A stretch of 64,000 nt of DNA from Nonomuraea polychroma (GTDB taxonomy: Bacteria > Actinomycetota > Actinomycetes > Streptosporangiales > Streptosporangiaceae): contig NZ_SAUN01000001.1 of assembly GCF_004011505.1 (NCBI RefSeq), forward strand, positions 11,373,501 through 11,437,500. Reading direction: 5' to 3'. The notes beneath the pieces were generated by a model that made no database searches, was not told the DNA's origin, and worked only from the letters and a program-made list of their open reading frames with translations. This document shows, in pieces, positions 32,305 to 40,435 of the stretch. The stretch's first letter is position 1, and each line of letters starts with the position of its first letter. Made by a program: the position numbers and the translations under genes.

Positions 32305-34059
32305 GTGAGCACCTTCGCCGCGTCCCACCTTTCGCCTTCCTATCCAGACCGCGCCGCATGGGGCACCGCTCCCAAGTTGCGTGCCTGGCAGCAAGAGGCG
32401 TTCGACCTCTACTTCAGGCACGAGCCACGTGACTTCCTCACCGTGGCGACGCCGGGCGCGGGCAAGACGACCTACGCCCTGCGCATCGCCAGCGAGCTGC
32501 TCACCCGCGGGGTGATCCGGGCGATCACCATCGTGACGCCCACCGAGCACCTCAAGCGCCAGTGGGCCGACGCCGCCGGGAAGGTCGGCATCGGCATCGA
32601 TCCCGAGTTCAAGAACAGCCAGGGCACGACGTCACGCGACTACACCGGGGTCGCGGTGACGTACGCGCAGGTCGCCATGCACCCCGCCCTGCACAGGGCG
32701 CGCACGGAGGCGCGCAAGACCCTGATCATCTTCGACGAGATCCACCACGCCGGCGACGCCAAGTCGTGGGGCGACGGCGTGCGGGAGGCCTTCGAGCCTG
32801 CCACGCGCCGCCTCCAGCTCACCGGGACGCCGTTCAGGTCCGACGACAACCCGATCCCCTTCGTCGCCTACGAGGAGGACGGGGAGGGCCTCAAACGCAG
32901 CGTCGCCGACTATTCCTACGGCTACGGGCCCGCCCTCGACGACGGGGTCGTGCGGCCGGTCATCTTCCTCGCCTACTCCGGGGAGATGAAGTGGCGCACG
33001 CGGGCCGGCGACGAGATCGCCGCGACGCTGGGCACGCCGCTCACCAAGGACCAGCTCTCGCAGGCGTGGCGGGCCGCGCTCGACCCCAAGGGCGACTGGA
33101 TCCGCCAGGTCATGCAGGCCGCCGACCGCCGCCTCACCGAGGTGCGCAGGGGCGTGCCCGACGCGGGCGGCCTGGTCATCGCGACCGATCATGAGACCGC
33201 CCGCGCCTACGCGCGCCACCTGCGCAACATCACCGGCGAGGGCGCCACCGTGGTCCTCTCCGACGACCCCGGCGCCTCGAAGAAGATCAAGCAGTTCGCC
33301 GCGTCGCAGGACCGCTGGCTGGTGGCCGTACGCATGGTCTCGGAAGGCGTCGACATCCCCCGCCTGTGCGTGGGCGTCTACGCCACCTCGACCTCGACCC
33401 CGCTCTTCTTCGCCCAGGCGGTGGGCCGTTTCGTACGCGCACGCAAGCGGGGCGAGACGGCTTCGGTCTTCCTCCCCTCGGTGCCGACCCTCATGGGCCT
33501 GGCCAACGAGATGGAGGTGGAGCGCGACCACGTGCTCAACAAGCGGCCTCCGGAGGACGGCCTCGACGACAGCCTCTTGGAGCAGGCCAACCGCAAGAAG
33601 GACAACCCGGACGTCCTGGGTGACGAGCTGCCGTTCGAGACGATGGAGACGTCGGCCACGTTCGACCGGGTGTTGTTCGACGGCGGCGAGTTCGGCACGG
33701 GCGCGGAGGTCGGCTCCGCCGAGGAGGAGGACTTCATCGGCCTGCCCGGGCTCCTGGAGCCCGACCAGGTGGCGACCCTCCTCCGCAAACGGCAGTCGGA
33801 CCAGCAGGCAGCCAGGCGCAAGCAGCAGCCGGCTGAGGAGTCGCGCGAGACACTGGCGCCGCACGAGCAGATCGCGGAGCTGCGGAAGGAGCTCAACGGC
33901 CTGGTGGGCGCCTGGAACCACCGCACGGGCCAGCCGCACGGGGTCATCCACGCGGAGCTGCGCCGCACCTGCGGCGGCCCGCCGATCGCCCAGGCGACGG
34001 CCGAGCAGATCCAGGAGCGGATCGACACGATCCGCCGCTGGGCCACCCAGCGGCGCTGA
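32305..34059 (+). CDS. DEAD/DEAH box helicase (superfamily 2)
   Basis: A 584-residue SF2 helicase. The Walker A is TPGAGKTT (residues 49-56), motif II is DEIHH (near 148), motif III is LTGTPFRSD, and motif VI is FAQAVGRFVRARKRG. A QWADAAGKVG-type motif Ia region is present. The C-terminal 150 residues are charged, with a coiled-coil-like RKRQSDQQAARRKQQPAEESRE region. It is the conserved actinobacterial helicase often encoded near DUF3039 genes. It should translocate on DNA or RNA with ATP; the specific process is unknown. GTG at 32305 has AGAGGTGAT upstream. Confidence 0.92.
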   Translation: MSTFAASHLSPSYPDRAAWGTAPKLRAWQQEAFDLYFRHEPRDFLTVATPGAGKTTYALRIASELLTRGVIRAITIVTPTEHLKRQWADAAGKVGIGIDPEFKNSQGTTSRDYTGVAVTYAQVAMHPALHRARTEARKTLIIFDEIHHAGDAKSWGDGVREAFEPATRRLQLTGTPFRSDDNPIPFVAYEEDGEGLKRSVADYSYGYGPALDDGVVRPVIFLAYSGEMKWRTRAGDEIAATLGTPLTKDQLSQAWRAALDPKGDWIRQVMQAADRRLTEVRRGVPDAGGLVIATDHETARAYARHLRNITGEGATVVLSDDPGASKKIKQFAASQDRWLVAVRMVSEGVDIPRLCVGVYATSTSTPLFFAQAVGRFVRARKRGETASVFLPSVPTLMGLANEMEVERDHVLNKRPPEDGLDDSLLEQANRKKDNPDVLGDELPFETMETSATFDRVLFDGGEFGTGAEVGSAEEEDFIGLPGLLEPDQVATLLRKRQSDQQAARRKQQPAEESRETLAPHEQIAELRKELNGLVGAWNHRTGQPHGVIHAELRRTCGGPPIAQATAEQIQERIDTIRRWATQRR

Positions 34060-34255
34060 CTCGAGCCCGGCAGGCACGGATGGACGGCGGAGCGTGGGCG
34101 GCACGCTCACGACCGTCTGACGGCGTCGGTGCCTGGCCGGGACCTCTCCCCTCGGGACACAGAGCAGTGACCTTCTGTCAGAAGCTGTTAGAAGCTCGGT
34201 CGAACCGGCAACAACCTCTCTTGGCTCGTCTTGAGATGTGCAAAGGACTTCGCCA

Positions 34256-34633
34256 ATGTCATCTGAGGCCAACCGGAAGCCGACGCTCAGCGTGACCTCA
34301 GGCCTCTCAAGAAACGCCGTCATCCTGAGGCTCGAAGGCGAGCTCGACGTCAACGCGGTGCCGGTGCTGCGCGAGCATCTGCAACGCATCTGGGAGCTGC
34401 CCCCGCAGCCCTTCCTGATCCTGGACCTCGGCCAGGTGGCGTTCTGCGACTCGATGGGGATGAACGAGCTCCTCAGCGTCATGCAGCGCTGCGAGGCCCG
34501 GGGGACCAGGCTGCTGCTCGGTGGGGTGCACGGGGTGATGGCGAGGGTGTTGTCCATCACGGGGCTGCGGCACGCGTTCGAGGTCTTCGCGAGGTTCGAC
34601 GACGCCCTGCGGCTGGCCGTGGCCGCGTCTTAG
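34256..34633 (+). CDS. STAS domain anti-sigma factor antagonist
   Basis: A 125-residue single STAS domain. LEGELDVNAVPVLREHL and FLILDLGQVAFCDSMGMNEL give the fold, with Ser66 of DSMG as the expected phosphorylation site. Such proteins bind anti-sigma kinases when unphosphorylated and release a SigB-like sigma factor. No kinase or sigma gene is adjacent, so the partner is elsewhere. ATG at 34256 follows AAAGGAC. The upstream 196 bp contain a CTTCTG/CAGAAG hairpin (about 34171-34183). The gene overlaps the convergent methyltransferase by 4 bp. Confidence 0.92.
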   Translation: MSSEANRKPTLSVTSGLSRNAVILRLEGELDVNAVPVLREHLQRIWELPPQPFLILDLGQVAFCDSMGMNELLSVMQRCEARGTRLLLGGVHGVMARVLSITGLRHAFEVFARFDDALRLAVAAS

Positions 34634-35283
34634 GCGGTCGCGGGCTTGCGGGCCAGGAGCATGGCCTGCGGGGTGGATTCGCGGGTGCCCGGCTTCGGCT
34701 CCCGTATCAGGCGGGCGTCCACGGTGAAATCCGCCGCGTCCAGCATTTCGGCGATCTGGTCCGGCTGGCGGCGGTGGAAATCCAGTGAGATGGCATGGCC
34801 GAACCCGTCCGTGAGGCGCAGGGGCTCGTCCCCGACCTGGAACGCCACCAGCAGGTGACCCCCGGGAGCCAGCACCCGGTGGAACTCGGAGAACACCTCG
34901 GGCAGCCGTTCCAGGGGAACGTGGATGATCGAGTAGCTGGCCACCAGACCGCCCAGCTTCCCGTCAGGCAGGTCCAGGGCCAGCATCGAGCCCTCCTCGA
35001 ACCGCAGGCCGGGGAACGTGCGCCGGGCCAGCGCCACCATCTCCGGCGACAGGTCCACGCCGAACACGTCCAGCCCCAGCCCGTGCAGAAGCGCCGTGAC
35101 CTGCCCCGGACCGGAGCCGACGTCCGCCACGGGCCCGGAGTCCTTTACGAGCTCGGCGAACGCGGCGAACATCGCCCGCTCCAGCGGCATGCCCGCCCAC
35201 ACGTCACGGAAGAAGTCGGCGTAGTCGGTGGCAATGGCGTCATAGGACGCCCGCGTGGTATGCAGGAAGTCCGGTTCGGTCAC
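34630..35283 (-). CDS. Class I SAM-dependent methyltransferase
   Basis: A 217-residue methyltransferase. Motif I is VADVGSGPGQVTALL, motif II has VFGVDLSPEMVALAR, a later strand is GLVASYSIIHVPLE, and VLAPGGHLLVAFQVG is the post-III motif. It transfers a methyl group from SAM to an unknown small molecule; the N-terminal ASYDAIATDYADFF is typical of small-molecule enzymes. GTG at 35283 has AAGGTGG upstream. It starts 25 bp after the chloroperoxidase-like gene ends, so the two may share a transcript. Confidence 0.9.
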   Translation of the reverse strand: MTEPDFLHTTRASYDAIATDYADFFRDVWAGMPLERAMFAAFAELVKDSGPVADVGSGPGQVTALLHGLGLDVFGVDLSPEMVALARRTFPGLRFEEGSMLALDLPDGKLGGLVASYSIIHVPLERLPEVFSEFHRVLAPGGHLLVAFQVGDEPLRLTDGFGHAISLDFHRRQPDQIAEMLDAADFTVDARLIREPKPGTRESTPQAMLLARKPATA

Positions 35284-35307
35284 GGGGGACCACCTTAGCC
35301 GAAGCGA

Positions 35308-36129
35308 TCAGCTCTGGATGAAGGCCATCAAGTCGGCGTTGAAGGCGTCGTTGTACGAGCCCGTCAAGCCATGCGGAGCCCCTTCGTACACCTTCAGAGT
35401 GGCGTCCTTGACGAGCTCGGCCGACTTGATGGCCGCGTTCGCGATGGGGACGATCTGGTCGTCGTCGCCGTGCGCGATCAGCGTCGGCACGTCGATGCGC
35501 CGCAGGTCGTCGGTGAAGTCCGTCTCCGAGAACTGCTTGATGCAGTCGTAGGCGCCCTTCAGCCCGCACTGCATGCTCATCAGCCAGAACGCGTCGCGCG
35601 TGCCCTGAGAGACGGTCGAGCCGGGCCGGTTGGCGCCGTAGAAGGGGGCGCTGAGGTCCTTGTAGAACTGTGAGCGGTCGGCCAGCACGCCCGCGCGGAT
35701 GTCGTCGAAGACCTCGATGGGCACCCCTCCGGGGTTGGCGTCCGTCTTGAGCATCAGCGGCGGCACGGCGCCGAGGAGCACCGCTTTGGAGACGCGGGCG
35801 CTGCCGTGGCGGCCGAGGAAGCGGGCCACCTCGCCGCCGCCCGTCGAGTGGCCGACCAGGATCGCCCCGCGCACGTCCAGGGTCTCCAGGAGACCGAACA
35901 GGTCGTCGGCGTAGGTGTCCATGTCGTTGCCGTTCCACGGTTGGGCGGAGCGTCCGTGGCCACGGCGGTCGTGGGCGATGGCGCGGTAGCCGTTCTCGGC
36001 CACCAGGCGGAGCTGGCTGTCCCAGGCGTCGGCGTTCAGCGGCCAGCCGTGGCTGAACACGACCGGCTGGCCGGAGCCCCAGTCCTTGTAGAAGATGTCG
36101 GTGCCGTCGGTGGCGGTGATGTACGGCAT
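35308..36129 (-). CDS. Alpha/beta hydrolase, non-haem chloroperoxidase type
   Basis: A 273-residue hydrolase very like actinomycete cofactor-free chloroperoxidases and aryl esterases. Marks are DIFYKDWGSGQPVVFSHGWPL, AHDRRGHGRS, the nucleophile GHSTGGG with Ser95, the acid in IAHGDDDQIVP and the catalytic His in EGAPHGL. These enzymes hydrolyse esters and, with acetate and peroxide, make peracids that halogenate. The natural substrate is unknown. ATG at 36129 has GGAGGAG 7 nt upstream. Confidence 0.95.
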   Translation of the reverse strand: MPYITATDGTDIFYKDWGSGQPVVFSHGWPLNADAWDSQLRLVAENGYRAIAHDRRGHGRSAQPWNGNDMDTYADDLFGLLETLDVRGAILVGHSTGGGEVARFLGRHGSARVSKAVLLGAVPPLMLKTDANPGGVPIEVFDDIRAGVLADRSQFYKDLSAPFYGANRPGSTVSQGTRDAFWLMSMQCGLKGAYDCIKQFSETDFTDDLRRIDVPTLIAHGDDDQIVPIANAAIKSAELVKDATLKVYEGAPHGLTGSYNDAFNADLMAFIQS

Positions 36130-36216
36130 GGCAGTGCTCCTCCATGTCAGGAAGGTGGAATGCGCCCGAACCCAGATCCGCACTCCATGCCGGTACATCC
36201 GGGCAGATGACTGCGG

Positions 36217-36714
36217 CTACGTCATCGGTGTCGGGATCCGACGGCCGTTTCGGCCATCAACTGGGATATGGCCTGATTTCTCAGGCAACGGGACTGTCAC
36301 TCGGGCCGTGTCGCCTTTGACTCGTACGGGAAGCACAGGCAGGTGATCGCCCGGACCAGCGACCGTATGCACCCAGACCAGCAGCCGCCTCCCCTTGGCG
36401 CGGACCGTGACCTCGGCCGTCTCGCATTCGCGGCGCACGGCGGGCCAGGCCAGGACGAGAGACCTGCCGACCCTGGCGGAGCGCGGGGAAGGGGTGCGCT
36501 CGTCGCAGACCGCCGTCGGTGACACGTCGTGGGAGACCACGGAGTGCTCCAGGATGGAGTCCTGGACGACCTGGTTCATCACGATCGTGCCGCCTTCCAG
36601 CAGCGCCAGCGCGACGATCGCCCCCATGCGCTCGGTGGTGCTGCCCTTGACGAGGAGCCACAGGCTGAGCGGGCCGAGGAGCAGCCAGGCCACACCTAAG
36701 GAGACGGCCAGCAT
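36217..36714 (-). CDS. Membrane protein of unknown function
   Basis: About 165 residues with two N-terminal membrane helices (MLAVSLGVAWLLLGPLSLWLLVKG and MGAIVALALLEGGTIVM) and a C-terminal beta-rich domain including AEVTVRAKGRRLLVWVHTVAG and GDTARVTVPLPEKSG. I do not recognise a family. GGAGG lies 6 nt before ATG 36714; a GTG at 36747 would add 11 residues (TRLPRRWRFS) and would overlap its own binding site. Confidence 0.6.
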   Translation of the reverse strand: MLAVSLGVAWLLLGPLSLWLLVKGSTTERMGAIVALALLEGGTIVMNQVVQDSILEHSVVSHDVSPTAVCDERTPSPRSARVGRSLVLAWPAVRRECETAEVTVRAKGRRLLVWVHTVAGPGDHLPVLPVRVKGDTARVTVPLPEKSGHIPVDGRNGRRIPTPMT

Positions 36715-36849
36715 GGAGAACCTCCAGCGACGAGGAAGACGTGTCACTCTCCGTGTTACTCCGACCCCGGAGAGAGTTCGCCCCTCTTGGATATCACATC
36801 ACCTCAGCGTTCCACACTGTGTACGCTTCGTGATGGATCGCGGGAGCGA

Positions 36850-37419
36850 TCAGCCCACGGCGGGCGCTCCTTGCAAGGTGGCGCCCGCCTCCTTCAGCTC
36901 CGCCATCGCCGCCTCCGTCGTGGGCCGGGAGACGCCGGCCGTGAGGTCCAGCAGGACCCGCACCGCGAGGCCGTGCTTGACGGCGTCCAGGGCCGTGGCG
37001 CGCACGCAGTGGTCGGTGGCGATGCCCACCACGTCGACCTCGTGCACCCCGCGCTCCCTGAGCCAGTCGGCCAGCGTCACCCCGTCGCCGGACACGCCCT
37101 CGAAGCCGCTGTACGCCGCCGCGTACGCTCCCTTGCTGAAGACCTCCTCCACCGCCGACACGTCGAACGACGGATGGAAGTCCGCCCCCGGCGTGCCGGC
37201 CACGCAGTGGGCCGGCCAGGTCGCGAGGTAGTCGGGCGACTCCGCGAAGTGGTCGCCGGGGGAGACGTGGTAGTCGCGGGTGGCGACCACGTGGTGGTAG
37301 CCGTGGTCGGCCACGTGACGAGTGATCGCCGCCGCCACCGCGGACCCGCCGGCCACGGGAAGGCTGCCACCCTCGCAGAAGTCGTTCTGCACATCGACGA
37401 TGATCAACGCGGTGCCCAT
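36850..37419 (-). CDS. pncA: Nicotinamidase
   Basis: A 189-residue isochorismatase-fold enzyme that deaminates nicotinamide to nicotinate in NAD salvage. The catalytic triad is Asp9 (VDVQNDF), Lys96 (VFSKGAY) and Cys138 (ATDHCVR); metal ligands Asp49 and His51 are in TRDYHVS and His71 is in WPAHCVAG. It would also activate pyrazinamide. It lies 14 bp downstream of pncB, and TATCGT (plus 37426-37431) stands 6 nt before its ATG, so it has its own leaderless promoter. Confidence 0.96.
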   Translation of the reverse strand: MGTALIIVDVQNDFCEGGSLPVAGGSAVAAAITRHVADHGYHHVVATRDYHVSPGDHFAESPDYLATWPAHCVAGTPGADFHPSFDVSAVEEVFSKGAYAAAYSGFEGVSGDGVTLADWLRERGVHEVDVVGIATDHCVRATALDAVKHGLAVRVLLDLTAGVSRPTTEAAMAELKEAGATLQGAPAVG

Positions 37420-37433
37420 ACCAGCACGATACG

Positions 37434-38723
37434 TCAGGCGAACTCCGTGGGGACCGCCGCGTACCCCCTGCCCAGGTGGAGGGCCTCCAGGGGGAGTGTG
37501 GCGACGGCGTGAGCGTGGCGTTCGCGAGCCGCGGACAGGGGCTCCGCGCCCACGACCTCCCCGTCGCGCACGAGCTCGTGCAGCAAAGGGATGCCGCCCT
37601 CGGGGACCAAGCCGCCGGTGGTGATCAGCTCGGTGTCGACGTGGCCGGAGGAGTCCAGCAGCCGGTACGCCTGCTTGCGGCCGCCCCGCGACGGCTTGCC
37701 CACCGAGCGCTTGGCCACGGCCTCCAGCTTGCCCGTGGCCGTCTCCCGCGCCACCAGCTTGTACACCAGTGCAGCCGTGGGCACGCCCGACCCGGTCACC
37801 AGCGAGGTGCCCACCCCGTACCCGTCCACCGGGGCGGCGGCGAGCGCGGCGATGGCGTACTCGTCCAGGTCCGAGGTGACCAGGATGCGGGTGTTGAACG
37901 CGCCGAGCGCGTCGAGCTGCTCACGCACCTCCTGCGCCGCGGCGGCCAGGTCACCCGAATCGATGCGGACGGCCCCGAGCTTCGGCCCGGTCAGCTCCAC
38001 CGCCGTGCGGACCGCCTCCGGCACGTCGTAGGTGTCCACCAGCAGGGTCGTCTCCGGCCCGAGTGAGGCGATCTGGGCCTCGAACGCCGCCCGCTCGGAG
38101 TCGTGCAGCAAGGTGAAGGCGTGCGCCGCCGTGCCGGCCGTGGGGATGCCGTACATGTGCCCGGCCATCAGATTGGAGGTGGAGGCGAACCCGGCGATGT
38201 ACGCGGCCCGCGCGGCCGCCACCGCCGCGGCCTCGTGGGTGCGCCGCGAGCCCATCTCGATGATCGGGCGTTTGCCCGCGGCGTTGGTCATCCGGGAGGC
38301 GGCGGAGGCGATCGCGCAGTCGTGATTGAGGATCGACAGGATCAGCGTCTCCAGCAGCACGGCCTCGGCGAAGGTGCCCTCCACGACCATGATGGGGGAG
38401 GCGGGGAAATAGAGATCGCCCTCGCGGTAGCCGCAGATGTTCCCGGAAAACCGGTAATCGGCCAGAAACGCCAGAGTGGCTTCGTCCACAACCTTGTGCT
38501 CGCGCAGATAGGTGAGTTCAATCTCACCAAAACGGAAGCGTTCGAGCTCGTCCAGGACACGTCCCGTTCCTGCGACAACCCCGTAACGCCGCCCGCCCGG
38601 CAGGTGCCTGGCGAACACCTCGAAGACCGCGCGTCTGTGGGCCGCCCCGCTTCGCAGCGCGGCCTGCAGCATTGTCAGCTCATAGTGATCTGTGAGCAAC
38701 GCAGTGCTCATGGTCATTGTCAC
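37434..38723 (-). CDS. pncB: Nicotinate phosphoribosyltransferase
   Basis: About 429 residues. The N-terminal TDHYELTMLQAAL is diagnostic; VFEVFARHLPGGRRYGVVAG, EMGSRRTHE, FASTSNLMAGHMYGIPTAGTAAHAF (in short conserved parts) and RIDSGDLAAAA follow. It makes nicotinate mononucleotide from nicotinate, PRPP and ATP, using the product of pncA. TAGTCT lies 7 nt before GTG 38723, which fits a leaderless start; ATGs at 38717 and 38711 are alternatives. Divergent from clpS across 40 bp, as Rv1330c is from Rv1331 in M. tuberculosis. Confidence 0.95.
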   Translation of the reverse strand: MTMTMSTALLTDHYELTMLQAALRSGAAHRRAVFEVFARHLPGGRRYGVVAGTGRVLDELERFRFGEIELTYLREHKVVDEATLAFLADYRFSGNICGYREGDLYFPASPIMVVEGTFAEAVLLETLILSILNHDCAIASAASRMTNAAGKRPIIEMGSRRTHEAAAVAAARAAYIAGFASTSNLMAGHMYGIPTAGTAAHAFTLLHDSERAAFEAQIASLGPETTLLVDTYDVPEAVRTAVELTGPKLGAVRIDSGDLAAAAQEVREQLDALGAFNTRILVTSDLDEYAIAALAAAPVDGYGVGTSLVTGSGVPTAALVYKLVARETATGKLEAVAKRSVGKPSRGGRKQAYRLLDSSGHVDTELITTGGLVPEGGIPLLHELVRDGEVVGAEPLSAARERHAHAVATLPLEALHLGRGYAAVPTEFA

Positions 38724-38763
38724 GACTCGAAGACTACGGCCCAGATAGGGCAGACTCGGGGAT

Positions 38764-39057
38764 GTGGGTAGCACCGCTCCAATCGCCGTCGAGCGTCCGT
38801 CATCGGACGTCCGGCCCGATCTGCCATGGGTAACCATCGTCTGGAACGACCCGGTCAACCTCATGTCCTATGTGACCTACGTCTTCCAAACGGTCTTCGG
38901 CTATACCAAGGAGAAGGCCGAGAAACTCATGCTGGACGTACACCACAAGGGCAAGGCGGTCGTGTCCAGCGGCACGCGCGAAGAGATGGAACGCGATGTG
39001 CAGATTCTCCACTCCTACGGCCTGTGGGCGACGCTCCAGCCGGATTCGGTCAAATGA
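38764..39057 (+). CDS. clpS: ATP-dependent Clp protease adapter
   Basis: A 97-residue ClpS. The core starts VTIVWNDPVNLMSYVTYVF; the N-degron pocket includes the Asn-Asp pair and Met of that stretch and HHKGKAVV. It carries proteins with destabilising N-termini (Leu, Phe, Tyr, Trp) to ClpC or ClpA and ClpP. It is first in a rightward run clpS-DUF2017-mec-cysO-cysM. GTG at 38764 has no clear binding site; CAGACT 7 nt upstream could serve as a -10 of a leaderless mRNA. Confidence 0.95.
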   Translation: MGSTAPIAVERPSSDVRPDLPWVTIVWNDPVNLMSYVTYVFQTVFGYTKEKAEKLMLDVHHKGKAVVSSGTREEMERDVQILHSYGLWATLQPDSVK

Positions 39058-39076
39058 TGCACGTGAAGAGGTGCGG

Positions 39077-39601
39077 GTGAGTTCGGGGTTCTCGCCGGGC
39101 AAGCGTGGCGGAGTCGTCGCGCGGTTCGAGGCCGCGGAGGTCTCGCTGCTGCGCTCGCTCGTGTCGATGACGCTCGGCCTCGTGTCGCCGGGCGAGACGA
39201 GCGACGATCCGCTGGAGCGGGCGCTGGGCATCGGGGCGGGCGAGGCGCCGTCGGACCCGGTCCTGGCACGCCTGTTCCCGTCGGCGTACGAAGACGAGAA
39301 GGACTCCGTGGAGTTCCGCCGCTACACCGAGGCCACGCTGCGCGACGGCAAACGGGCCGACGCGCAGACCGTGCTCGAGACCGCCGCCTCAGGGCGCTTC
39401 GACCTGACGCCGGAGCAGGCGCAGGCGTGGCTGCGCGCGCTCAACGACATCCGGCTCACGCTCGGCACCAAGCTCGAGGTGACCGAAGAAGTGCACGACG
39501 AGATCGCCATGATGTCCGAGGACGACCCCAGATACCCGGCCTACGTCACCTACGACTGGTTGACGTACCTCCAGGACAGCCTGGTCCGGGCGCTCTGGTA
39601 A
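39077..39601 (+). CDS. DUF2017 family protein
   Basis: A 174-residue mostly helical protein: VSSGFSPGKRGGVVARFEAAEVSLLRSLV at the start (conserved core FEAAEVSLLRSL), LFPSAYEDEKDSVEFRRYTE in the middle and YDWLTYLQDSLVRALW at the end. It matches the actinobacterial DUF2017 family (Rv1332 in M. tuberculosis), always next to clpS and mec. The function is not established; a role in regulating proteolysis has been supposed from the neighbours. GTG at 39077 follows AGAGGTG, 19 bp after clpS. Confidence 0.92.
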   Translation: MSSGFSPGKRGGVVARFEAAEVSLLRSLVSMTLGLVSPGETSDDPLERALGIGAGEAPSDPVLARLFPSAYEDEKDSVEFRRYTEATLRDGKRADAQTVLETAASGRFDLTPEQAQAWLRALNDIRLTLGTKLEVTEEVHDEIAMMSEDDPRYPAYVTYDWLTYLQDSLVRALW

Positions 39602-39610
39602 TTTCCGGGC

Positions 39611-40012
39611 ATGCTCTCGATCTCGCAGGAACTGGCGGACAAGATCGTCGCCCATGCCCGCGCCGACCACCCCGACGAGGCGTGCGGTGTGATCGCGGGC
39701 AAGAACGGCGTTCCCGAGCGGTTCATCCCGATGGAGAACGCCGAGCGCTCGCCCACCTTCTACCGCTTCGACTCGATGGAGCAGTTTCGCGTCTGGCGTG
39801 AGATGGACGACCGCGACGAGGCGCCCGTCGTGATCTACCACTCCCACACCGCCACCGAGGCGTACCCGTCACGCACTGACGTGTCGTACGCCTCCGAGCC
39901 CGACGCGCACTACGTCCTGGTCTCGACCCGGGACGAGAACGAGGTGGAGTTCCGCTCCTACCGGATCCTCGACGGAGTGATTACCGAGGAAGAGGTAAGG
40001 TTTCTCCCATGA
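39611..40012 (+). CDS. mec: CysO-cysteine peptidase (JAMM/M67)
   Basis: A 133-residue JAMM zinc peptidase. The motif runs YHSHTATEAYPSRTD (His-x-His then Ser and Asp); the catalytic Glu precedes it. In M. tuberculosis, Mec hydrolyses CysO-cysteine to release free cysteine and CysO. TAATTT at 39599-39604, overlapping the DUF2017 stop, is 6 nt before the ATG, so mec may start its own leaderless transcript here in addition to read-through from clpS. Its stop overlaps a 24-codon leader reading frame. Confidence 0.95.
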   Translation: MLSISQELADKIVAHARADHPDEACGVIAGKNGVPERFIPMENAERSPTFYRFDSMEQFRVWREMDDRDEAPVVIYHSHTATEAYPSRTDVSYASEPDAHYVLVSTRDENEVEFRSYRILDGVITEEEVRFLP

Positions 40013-40083
40013 TGGTCCGGCCGGTGCAGAGCTTCCTCTTCGCGCACACTCCGGCTGTCGTCGTCTATGACTGTCGCGGCTGA
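40009..40083 (+). CDS. 24-residue leader peptide, candidate cysteine sensor
   Basis: A frame overlapping the mec stop (ATGATG) with TAAGG about 8 nt upstream encodes a short peptide ending VVVYDCRG. Its stop codon (40081-40083) lies inside the left arm of a perfect 8-bp hairpin. The Cys codon is three codons before the stop. Leader peptides with Cys near the C-terminus are known upstream of sulfur genes in mycobacteria and streptomycetes, where ribosome stalling at Cys codons controls the next genes. Translation and function are inferred. Confidence 0.5.
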   Translation: MMVRPVQSFLFAHTPAVVVYDCRG

Positions 40084-40126
40084 AGCTGTCTGGAATCCCC
40101 CTTCAGCCGTCGGCGTTGCATGCCGA
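40078..40126 (+). promoter_or_regulatory. Hairpin pair after the leader peptide
   Basis: GGCTGAAG (40078-40085) pairs with CTTCAGCC (40101-40108); the leader stop codon is part of the first arm. A second small stem, TCGGC/GCCGA (40110-40114, 40122-40126), follows 35 bp before cysO. A ribosome stalled at the Cys codon would prevent the first stem, the layout expected of an attenuator or of translational control. Confidence 0.5.
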
Positions 40127-40161
40127 TGGGACGACGACCTGACCTGAGGAGACTGACCGCG

Positions 40162-40434
40162 ATGGCCATCGAGGTTCGCATTCCGACCATTCTGCGCAAC
40201 TACACCGACGGCGCGAAGGCCGTGAGCGCCGAGGGCGCTACCCTCGACGAGCTGATCACCAATCTTGAGTCCCGCCACCCGGGCATCAAGGACCGCCTCG
40301 TCGACGAGGGCGGCCTGCGCCGCTTCGTCAACGTCTACCTGAACGACGAGGACGTGCGCTTCCTCGGCGGCCTGGGCACGCCGGTGTCCGACGGTGACAC
40401 GGTGACCGTGCTCCCTGCTGTCGCCGGCGGGTGA
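40162..40434 (+). CDS. cysO: Sulfur-carrier protein CysO (MoaD/ThiS family)
   Basis: A 90-residue ubiquitin-like carrier ending in AVAGG; the C-terminal di-glycine is thiocarboxylated by a MoeZ-type enzyme and delivers sulfide to CysM. It starts MAIEVRIPTILRNYTDGAK, has LDELITNLESRHPGI in the helix and NVYLNDEDVRFLGGL before the last strand. ATG at 40162 follows GAGGAGAC. It is separated from mec by a 149-bp leader region that holds the peptide and hairpins, and from cysM by one base. Confidence 0.96.
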   Translation: MAIEVRIPTILRNYTDGAKAVSAEGATLDELITNLESRHPGIKDRLVDEGGLRRFVNVYLNDEDVRFLGGLGTPVSDGDTVTVLPAVAGG

Positions 40435-40435
40435 C

